Assembly: GCA_003156235.1 (NCBI GenBank)
Contig: PMGP01000470.1
Coordinates: 16,229-21,344, forward strand
Reading direction: 5' to 3'
Length of the DNA stretch: 5,116 nucleotides
Origin: Acidobacteriaceae bacterium
GTDB lineage: Bacteria; Acidobacteriota; Terriglobia; Terriglobales; Acidobacteriaceae
Position numbers and translations under genes: made by a program. Shown piece after piece: positions 1 through 5,116 of the stretch; position 1 is the stretch's first letter, and every line of letters begins with the position of its first letter. The notes beneath the pieces were generated by a model. That model saw nothing but the letters and a program-made list of their open reading frames with translations. It searched no databases and was not told where the DNA came from.

Positions 1-206
1 CCCGTCCCCAAGGCCGTGCCGTTGCTCTTGGTGCAGGTGATCGCCCCCGTGGAACTGCGCGCGCAATCCCCGCTCATCGTAACTGAAGCATAGGCCGTAC
101 CGCCCGCATTGCCCACTAAGTCCTGACCCGCTGTCGGAGCCGTGTTCGGAACAATGGAGGCTTGTGTCTGCGCGTTGTTCGTCACGTTCCCAAGGCCAAC
201 CATCGT
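1..206. repeat. Near-identical direct repeat, left copy (partner at 694-899)
   Basis: Bases 1-206 align without gaps to bases 694-899 with a single mismatch (158 versus 851). The 693-base spacing is a multiple of three, so recombination between the copies would keep the frame. The match may continue past the left edge of the window. It ends abruptly at base 207, after which silent differences accumulate. Confidence 0.93.
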
Positions 207-3200
207 TGCCGTGATGCCTGAAACGGTACCGGTAAATGTCGGCGAGGCCAGCGGTGCACCACCCAAACTGCTCAGCGTCGGAACTGCTCCACCGTCCGTG
301 ATTGATGTTCCCGCAGTGTTTCCCATCACGGCCATATGGCCTACGGTAACGCCGCTGCCTGGTCCTGTGACGGGATTGGTGAGCGCAAGTTGAAAGTATG
401 AACTAGCTTGATAGGCCGCCGTTCCTACAGCGCCGCTTCCCAAAAGAACTGACCCGCTACCGTAACTACCAACTGACGTTCCCCATGCGGTGCAGGGCGT
501 GCCGGTGCATACGGTGAATCCCGCCACCGTAGGCCAGGTCATCGAGCCGCCGCCCGCATACTGCGGAATGTTGAGGACATTGCCTGAGTAGGTAGCCGCG
601 CCACTTGTGCCGGTGGTCGTCAGCGTGAAGATGGGCGCGTAGGTGCTGGTCGCGCTCGCCGTCGTCAAGTAATTGGAGATCGTTGCGAAGGCCCCCGTCC
701 CCAAGGCCGTGCCGTTGCTCTTGGTGCAGGTGATCGCCCCCGTGGAACTGCGCGCGCAATCCCCGCTCATCGTAACTGAAGCATAGGCCGTACCGCCCGC
801 ATTGCCCACTAAGTCCTGACCCGCTGTCGGAGCCGTGTTCGGAACAATGGCGGCTTGTGTCTGCGCGTTGTTCGTCACGTTCCCAAGGCCAACCATCGTC
901 GCCGTGATGCCTGAGACCGTCCCGGTGAATGTCGGCGATGCTAGCGGCGCGTAGTTTGCAATGGTTGCGAAGGCCCCCGTTCCAAAGGCCGTGCCGTTGC
1001 TCTTGGTGCAGGTGATGGCGCCGGTGGAAGCCAGCGTGCAGTCGCCACTCACAGCAACCGGAGCGTAGGCCGTGCCCCCTGCATTTCCCACCGGAATCTT
1101 GCCCGCGGCAGGCACGGTGTTGGGCATGATGGCGGCTTGTGTCTGCGCGTTGTTCGTCACGTTCCCAAGGCCAACCATCGTTGCCGTGATGCCTGAGACC
1201 GTCCCGGTGAAGGCCGGCGATGCCAACGGCGCGTAGTTTGCGATGGTTGCGAAGGCCCCCGTCCCGAGTGGCTGACTCGAATACAGTGCAGGCTGTCCAT
1301 TGATTACTTGGCGTGGCTGAATGGCGAGTGCTGTTCCTGCCAGCGTAGTGCTCACATAGGGGTTGATTGCTATGCCCGGCGTAAACTGTACTCCGTAGAT
1401 GTCAAGGCATTGCGTGCCCGCGGATGGAGTTGTCCAGCCATACAAGCCAAGCCATATCTGCGACGTTCCGCTGGAGGTCTGCGCCGTGCTGAAAACTCTT
1501 TGCCATGCTGCCCCCACCGTGAACGCCTGCCCTTGGAGTCCTTCATTGCTCAAGGTAATCGTCGCGGTTCCGCTGCAAGCCTTCACCCAGGCGGAAAGGG
1601 TGTAGATTCCCGCCCCCAGTGTAATCGTCTGCTTATATTGCGAGTAATCGCTATTGGTCGCACCAGAGCCGATTCCGAAAGTTACTTGCACTGCGTTCGT
1701 TCCGCCGAGAGGGTCCGTAATCCCTGTTACTGTGACAGGTGCGCTTCCCGCGCCGCCATTCACTGTGTACCATCCGGTAGTTAAGCCATCGCTTCCGGTC
1801 AGCAGATTCCCCGTCATGCCGCCGCCACTGAAACCATCCTTCGTGGACCAGACGCCCATGAGTGAGGCATCGGTCTGCTGCGCGGGAGTGTAATCCAGAT
1901 AATGCGAAGGATTCCAAATTCTCTGATCGAAAATTATTCCTCCCAAGTTAGCAACTTGAAACACTGAATTGTGGAACTCGCATACCCCTGCTGGACAAAC
2001 GAGATCGGGAATCGATGCGCTGCCATAAAGCGAAGTCACAGATTTTAGTTCAACTTGACCTGATGCCGAACCGATTGTGATAAACGGCCCCGTAGGAGTA
2101 GTTGGCTGGTCATAATTGACTACATCGTCGATAGACGCATTGCCAACTGCATTCAGGTTGAAGCATCCCGCCGTGGCGGATTCGCAGAGCGAGTCGTGGA
2201 TATGAACGTTACTCGCACTTCCGGAGTTTTGGTTGATCTCGAAAAGATAATGGGCCGAGTATGATCCGGCTGTTCCTGGACTTGTGATGTTCAGATCCCC
2301 TATATCCATGACATTGATGGCGCCGTCAAGTTGAACGGCGGGAACTGTATTTCCAGCTGCAACCGTTCCATAGATGTGATCCATCGTCATTTCCTGCATC
2401 CCGCCCGAGCCCACAATCCATGATTTCGCTGGATTATTCTGGCTGAAAAATATGTCAGTCATTTCAAAATCGACAACATAGGCGCTGCTCCCTAAATTGA
2501 AGATGTGTCCGCCGCCCGTTGCGGAAATCAGTTTCAGCCCGGAAATGCCAATATATGTTTGACTCGTTCCCCCAACCACCGTGAACATATCTCCGGACGC
2601 GCACGTAAGCGCCGCCGCAAAGAGGCCGCTATAGGCCGAGGTCTGTCTCTGTCTATCGTTCGAAGGGCCGACAAGCTGCATTGAATCGGGTATTTGCAGG
2701 CCGCATACATTGTAAAGTCCGGGCGGGACAGACACTTGCTGCCCGGTATTGATTGCCGCCTGAAACGCCGCGGTGCTCGACGCCACGCCGGTGGGGTCCA
2801 CTGTTCCATAAGCTGCGGGGTTCACTTGATTAGGAAGCACCGTGGTCCCATCTTGCACTGCCCCTGTAAATGTCGCGCCGGTCAGAGCCGCCCCGCCCAG
2901 GTTCGCCAGCGCGCCGGTAGCTGTGGAGGCTCCTGTTCCGCCTGCCGCTAGCGGTACCGCGCTTATCCCGGACAGCACCGTGCCCGTGCTGCTGTAATAG
3001 GCAATCTGCCCGCTCGTGCCGGAGTTGACCGTGCCGCTGCCGCTGCCGCTGCCTGCACCGCAGGCCGACCCCGTATTCGTGACATATCCGGAGTTATCGA
3101 CCTGTAGGCAGTTATGCCCGCTGCTCGCCGCCAGACCCGGAAATTGAATCGCTGTCGTTCCCGTGAAGCTGGCATAGAGCGTGCTGCTGCTGCCTCCGTA

Positions 3201-5116
3201 TACTTTGAATTGCGTGCCCGACCCGGTTTCGTAGTTCACGCGCACCACTCCGGTTGAGTTCGACGTGTTGATGTACGTGTCGCCGGTATTGGTGCTCTGG
3301 TAGGCCTTGAAGCTGTCCAGGCCGCCGATGGCCGAGTTCAGCGACCAGTTATTGCTCGAGTCCTTCACCATGTACCACTGGCTGGTCCCGTTCCAATCCT
3401 TATAGATAAACGACTCTTTCTGGCTCGTGGTCAATCCCGCCCACAGCGTCGCGTCGATCTCCGCGTCCGCCTGGTTCTTCACCGTGGTCGAACCCAGGAA
3501 CGTCGATGTTCCGCCCACCTGCAAGGTGCCGTTGAACTGCGCATTTCCCGCGTTGTTGACCGTTGCCACAGTCGTCTCGCTCGTGCCGCCCGACCCGATC
3601 ACCACCCCGCCGGTCCCAGAGTTGTTTGACCCGTTCAGCACCACCGCCCCGGTCCCTGCCGCATTGATCACTGTCTGGTTGTTGGTGCTCGACTGCCCAT
3701 TGTTATATTGGCCGACCGACAGCCGGTTCACGTTGTTCAACAAGTCCTGTACCTGATAGAACTGCTCGCCCGCTGTCGCGTCCGTGTACCCTTCCGTCCA
3801 GCGGTATCCGTAATCCGTCTGTATCTCGTTCAGTAATCCGCGTTCGTTGCCCGCCCCGATTCCAAGCCGCAGATGATTGGTCACCGTGGCGTCTTTCTGG
3901 CTCCCGTACCAATCACCATTCAACCCGTTGAAACTCCGGTGAAATGTATCGAGGAAGCTGTTGCGCGTGCCGTTGTCGGTCAACGCCCCGGTAAACATCG
4001 TGCCGCCCGTCATCCAACTGTTGTACGAGCTGCCCGTGTCCGCCACCACCTGATTCGTCGAGTTCTCGTTCCGCAGCCCCACGATTGTGTTGTTCTGCGC
4101 GTTCGCGCCCAGGTGCAATGCCGTTGAGCATCCCTCTACATCCCCTCCGGTGAACGTGTTGCCGTCGCCTTGCTGCAAATTGATCCCGTACGTCCCGCTG
4201 ACCGGGCTTCCTCCGCTCGTTGGGCAGTCGATGTGCAGCCGCACAAACGTGCTCGCGTTCATCCAATCCGTCGTCGCCGGATTCGTAATCTGGTGACCAA
4301 TCGCGTTCACCGCCGTCCGGAATCCTGTGAACTCGTTGTCGTAGAAAGTTCCACCCGTGTAATTCCCTGTCCCGTCCAGCGTCATGCCCGTCTGGTTCGA
4401 GTTACCAAGAAAATACAAGCTTTCCAGATCCAATTCTTGCGTGCGATAGGCCGCTAATCCTTGCGCGCTGGCGCTCGTCGCGGCCGTAATATTGATCGCC
4501 ACGTTGTCCAGATGAAAACCCATCGTATCCGCCACATACGTCGGGTCGCCCACCTGCACCATCGCCCCCGTGCCCGAGTAATAAAACACAGTCCCGCCCT
4601 GGCTCCCGCTCGCCGTGCTCGCCCCGCGCAGTGCGCACCCGCGCAAGGTCACATTCCTCGTTCCCGCCGTCACCACTACCTGATTAGCCGTCCAAATCGT
4701 TGCGCACGGCAATAGAACCGTTGCATTCCCTGTCGAAATCGTTAGGTTCGATCCCATCGCCAGCGTCCCGCTGAAATTTCGCGCATCGCACGTTCCGCCT
4801 TGAATCGAGCTCAGCCCGCTCAGACACGCTCCCAGCTTGGCGCCAAAATCCGCTCCCGCAAACTGGTCCACCTGGTAGACCGCTCCCAGCTTTGTCGCCG
4901 TCAATGGCCCAGTCATCGTTCCGCCCGCCAACGGCACCGCCTCGGCAAAGTTCTCATCCACATAGTGCTTGTCTGCTGCCTGCAACGGCTGTGTCGGATC
5001 GCCGCTCAGATAAAGCGGCCCGGTTAGCGTTCCGCCTGTTGTCGGCAGGTAGCCTACTGTCAGTGTGCCGACTGCAGCAGCCGCGATCGCCTGATCCACA
5101 TACGCCTTGCTCACCG
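1..5116 (-). CDS. Giant modular beta-helix / tail-fibre-like surface protein, internal fragment (both ends missing)
   Basis: An uninterrupted frame of 1,704 codons runs from base 5114 to base 3. There is no credible start in the window: the GTG at 5114 sits inside a collar motif (VSKAYVDQ), so the gene begins beyond the right edge. No stop occurs before the left edge. Visible modules in order are collar motifs (1-78), beta-helix 1 (79-465), a beta-rich neck (466-685), a Gly-Ser linker and joint (686-762), beta-helix 2 (763-1075), a jelly-roll binding-like domain (1087-1247) and a 94-residue repeat array (1284-1704). No transmembrane segment is seen; a signal peptide, if any, lies outside the window. 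Similar chains are known in acidobacterial genomes and in phage tail fibres. The likely role is an extracellular or surface fibre that binds polysaccharide or a partner cell, which is inferred from the folds. Each module has an even number of cysteines, which supports export. No clear catalytic motif was found, so enzymatic activity is unproven. The reading frame is near certain; the function is not. Confidence 0.93.
9..257 (-). repeat. Tail-fibre-like repeat, unit C (residues 1620-1702; unit positions 12-94)
   Basis: Unit C matches unit B at 82 of 83 residues; the single change is Ser for Ala at unit position 45, caused by base 158 versus 851. The unit is followed at bases 8-1 by the start of yet another GTG... 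unit, so the array continues beyond the left edge. Nine of 249 bases differ from unit B; eight of these are silent and all eight lie between bases 207 and 257. Confidence 0.88.
258..701 (-). other. 148-residue insertion between repeat units B and C (residues 1472-1619)
   Basis: The insertion starts as if it were another repeat (GTGAFATISNYLTT), then departs into TYAPIFTLTTTGTSGAATYS (1491-1510), which is followed by GNVLNIPQYAGGG (1511-1523). This 'FTLTTTGxSGAATxxGxxLNIPxY' pattern is a different short module seen in tail-structural and acidobacterial fibre proteins. After VCTGTPC (1535-1541), with its own cysteine pair, comes a Gly/Ser-rich part. It then rejoins the array through VPTLSSLGG, which leads into APLASPTFTG of unit C. 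It replaces the first 11 residues of unit C. The function is unknown; it probably forms a different local fold within the shaft. Confidence 0.65.
694..899. repeat. Near-identical direct repeat, right copy (partner at 1-206)
   Basis: This is the partner of the left copy. Within it, bases 852-899 are also identical to 159-206 and to 1134-1181. This gives a 48-base core that is invariant in all three repeat units and encodes the LGNVTNNAQTQ region. Confidence 0.93.
702..983 (-). repeat. 94-residue tail-fibre-like repeat, unit B (residues 1378-1471)
   Basis: Unit B follows unit A directly, at an exact 282-base period, and is in frame. Its first half matches unit A. Its second half (VPNTAPTAGQDLVGNAGG... 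then SGDCARSSTGAITC) matches unit C almost perfectly instead. It therefore looks like a mosaic of the two neighbours. The cysteine pair is kept. Confidence 0.88.
984..1265 (-). repeat. 94-residue tail-fibre-like repeat, unit A (residues 1284-1377)
   Basis: The unit begins GTGAFATIANYAPLASPAFT. It continues with the conserved core TMVGLGNVTNNAQTQA (unit positions 29-44) and ends SGDC-TLAS-TGAITCTKSNG. The 'PLASPxFTGTVSGIT' and 'MVGLGNVxNxxxxQ' patterns are standard shaft repeats of tail-fibre proteins. Two cysteines ten residues apart (unit positions 76 and 86) replace residues that are usually not Cys in phage versions. Unit A differs from unit B at 1 residue in positions 1-46 but at 13 residues in positions 47-94. 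Confidence 0.88.
1266..1373 (-). other. Connector between the binding-like domain and the repeat array (residues 1248-1283)
   Basis: This is a short, uncharged stretch (IAINPYVSTTLAGTALAIQP, then RQVINGQPALYSSQPL) with no recognisable family. It carries the chain from the last strand of the jelly-roll domain into the first 94-residue unit. Confidence 0.5.
1374..1856 (-). other. Jelly-roll, carbohydrate-binding-module-like domain (about residues 1087-1247)
   Basis: The order of motifs matches a galactose-binding-like beta-sandwich (CBM4/9/22-like) often found in phage tail fibres and secreted proteins. It starts with GNLLTGSDGLTTGWYTV (1102-1118), corresponding to the usual 'NLLTNSxxF...W'. 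Next come DPLGGTNAVQVTF (1134-1146), YKQTITLGAGIYTLSAWVKA (1160-1179) with the typical 'TLSxWVKA' strand, and GAAWQRVF (1201-1208) with the 'xxWQRxxxT' strand. It ends with CLDIYGVQFTPG (1236-1247), the counterpart of the usual terminal 'xxIWGAQLExG'. The pair C1180 and C1236 may form a disulfide. The ligand cannot be deduced; polysaccharide is the common one for this fold. Confidence 0.72.
1890..2828 (-). other. Right-handed beta-helix domain 2 (about residues 763-1075)
   Basis: The domain opens with VNPAAYGTVDPTGVASSTAA (764-783), then FQAAINTGQQVSVPPGLYNV (784-803). This is the classic pectate-lyase-3 type entry, normally 'AYGAxGDGxTDDTxAFQxAI ... VxxPxGxY'. Here the usual GDG-TDD is degenerate, reading VDPTGVASST. 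Rungs follow: YIGISGLKLISATG (854-867), DFEMTDIFFSQN (882-893), QEMTMDHIYG (907-916), INVMDIGDLNIT (933-944), SNVHIHDSLCE (968-978) and ASIDDVVNYD (993-1002). Six cysteines (804, 838, 977, 984, 1040, 1045) could pair. The sequence is not a copy of beta-helix 1. Base composition is visibly lower in GC than the flanking modules; for example bases 1921-1980 contain 24 G or C of 60. No catalytic triad is obvious. Confidence 0.75.
2829..3032 (-). other. Second tail-fibre-like joint (residues 695-762)
   Basis: This segment reads TVNSGTSGQIAYYSSTGT (695-712), then VPLAAGGTGASTATGAL (720-736) and ANLGGAALTGATFTG (737-751). The 'AxGGTGASTAxGALxNLGG' and 'LTGATFTG' patterns are common in tail-fibre proteins, where they connect collar repeats to receptor-binding domains. 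The piece plays the same structural part before beta-helix 2 as residues 1-78 play before beta-helix 1. The protein is therefore built of two 'collar plus helix' blocks in series. The repeated NLGGA/SLGGAPLASPTFTG idea reappears at the start of repeat unit C, about 870 residues downstream. Confidence 0.7.
3033..3053 (-). repeat. Gly-Ser hexanucleotide repeat linker (residues 688-694)
   Basis: The coding strand reads GGC AGC three times followed by GGC, giving GSGSGSG. This is a short, in-frame six-base tandem repeat, so gain or loss of one unit would lengthen or shorten the linker without breaking the frame. It marks the junction between the neck and the second tail-fibre-like joint, and is probably a flexible hinge. 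Confidence 0.85.
3060..3719 (-). other. Beta-rich neck/spacer between the helices (residues 466-685)
   Basis: This stretch is low in charge and rich in Gly, Ser, Thr and Asn. Its first half has periodic strand-like pieces such as TVINAAGTGAVVLNGS (481-496), GGVVIGSGG (502-510) and NAQFNGTLQVGG (524-535), as in a beta-prism or shaft. The second half contains aromatic pieces such as FIYKDWNGTSQWYMVKD (569-585), NWSLNS (589-594) and GDTYINTSNSTG (611-622). It then closes with FPGLAASSGHNCLQVDN (658-674) and a cysteine pair (669, 685). The 'GHNCLQVDNSGYVTNTG' type of ending recurs before linkers in long beta-repeat proteins. I cannot name a family for the aromatic half. Its position suggests a rigid spacer separating the two beta-helices. 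Confidence 0.5.
3720..4880 (-). other. Right-handed beta-helix domain 1, pectate-lyase-like (about residues 79-465)
   Basis: The segment opens with VDQFAGADFGAKLGACL (82-98) and GGTCDARNF (106-114). This matches the usual entry of phage and bacterial pectate-lyase-like domains, in which a 'GADFGAKL..A' helix precedes the first rung. It continues with short strand-turn rungs such as RNVTLRGCALRG (153-164), MGFHLDNVAINIT (198-210), LDLESLYFLGN (228-238), GGTFYDNEFTGF (254-265), GNTFTGGDVEGC (318-329) and NNTIVGLRNENS (341-352). The Asn- and Gly-rich turns are characteristic of the fold. Six cysteines (97, 109, 137, 160, 297, 329) could form three disulfides. I do not see the NTD, DD or GHG residue groups of true GH28 polygalacturonases, so a binding or structural role is at least as likely as hydrolysis. 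Domain edges are approximate. Confidence 0.72.
4881..5114 (-). other. Tail-fibre collar repeats (residues 1-78)
   Basis: This segment holds two copies of the GGT(L/M)TGPL motif, at residues 27-34 and 64-71. They are separated by the linker SGDPTQPLQAADKHYVDENF (37-56), and a preceding AYVDQAIAAA (4-13) is the tail of another unit outside the window. This alternation of 'GGTLTGPL...DPT...ADKxYVD' is typical of phage tail-fibre shaft or collar repeats and also occurs at the front of bacterial beta-helix surface proteins. It probably trimerises and joins the N-terminal anchor to the first beta-helix. The period is about 37 residues and more units probably lie upstream. Confidence 0.8.

Noticed and set aside
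1..950. Diversity-generating retroelement template/variable pair
   Set aside because: The differences between the near-identical copies are mostly silent and not restricted to adenine positions, and no reverse transcriptase is present in the window.
1..1265. CRISPR array
   Set aside because: The repeats are 282 and 693 bases apart, are in frame, and encode a protein repeat. There are no short repeats with regular unique spacers.
1890..2828. Frameshift or dead segment in the lower-GC region
   Set aside because: The reading frame continues without stops and matches a full beta-helix from entry motif to last rung, so there is no sign of decay.
3427..3756. A 109-codon ATG-started open frame on the plus strand
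   Set aside because: It lies wholly opposite the long minus-strand frame, has no recognisable domain, and is explained by the rarity of stop complements in GC-rich codons. The same applies to the plus-strand frames at 142-393, 1308-1784 and 4170-4457.
3913..4266. Shorter minus-strand open frames in other phases (also 466-759, 1651-1917, 2534-2809, 4402-4638)
   Set aside because: They overlap the long frame out of phase and their translations are Arg/His-rich and low-complexity with no family resemblance.
5112..5114. GTG codon as a possible translation start
   Set aside because: It begins VSKAYVDQ, the typical end of a collar repeat unit. The window edge simply cuts the gene, and there is no room to see a ribosome binding site.
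1..5116. Prophage tail operon
   Set aside because: The motifs are tail-fibre-like, but no other phage gene is present and the cysteine pairing suggests export. It cannot be excluded without flanking sequence.

Overview
The whole 5,116-base window lies inside one very long gene on the minus strand. Reading the reverse complement from base 5114 down to base 3 gives 1,704 consecutive sense codons with no stop. Neither the true start nor the stop is in the window, so the complete protein is larger than 1,704 residues. No other gene, RNA gene, promoter, terminator or mobile element could be supported. Residue numbers used here count from the first complete codon: residue n begins at base 5117-3n on the plus-strand scale.

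The protein is a modular, Gly/Ser/Thr/Asn-rich, beta-structured fibre-like polypeptide. From its N-terminal side (right edge of the window) to its C-terminal side (left edge) it contains: tail-fibre collar motifs (residues 1-78); a first right-handed beta-helix of pectate-lyase-like type (about 79-465); a beta-rich neck or spacer (466-685); a short Gly-Ser linker and a second tail-fibre-like joint (686-762); a second, unrelated beta-helix (about 763-1075); a jelly-roll domain resembling carbohydrate-binding modules (about 1087-1247); and an array of 94-residue tail-fibre-like repeats (1284 to the edge), interrupted by a 148-residue insertion.

The style of the protein recalls the giant 'glycosyl hydrolase family 28-related' or tail-fibre-like proteins I associate with soil Acidobacteria (Terriglobia). 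The GC-rich codon use, with many ACG, GCG and GGG codons, fits that group. This taxonomic guess is recall and inference, not a search result. A prophage tail fibre is the main alternative, but no other phage gene is visible. Every module carries an even number of cysteines, 24 in all, which favours an exported, disulfide-bonded surface or secreted protein.

The most informative signals are evolutionary. Two repeat copies 693 bases apart are almost identical at DNA level over about 206 bases, with a sharp boundary suggesting gene conversion. A lower-GC segment coincides with the second beta-helix, suggesting module exchange. I see no new multi-gene system here, since only one gene is represented.
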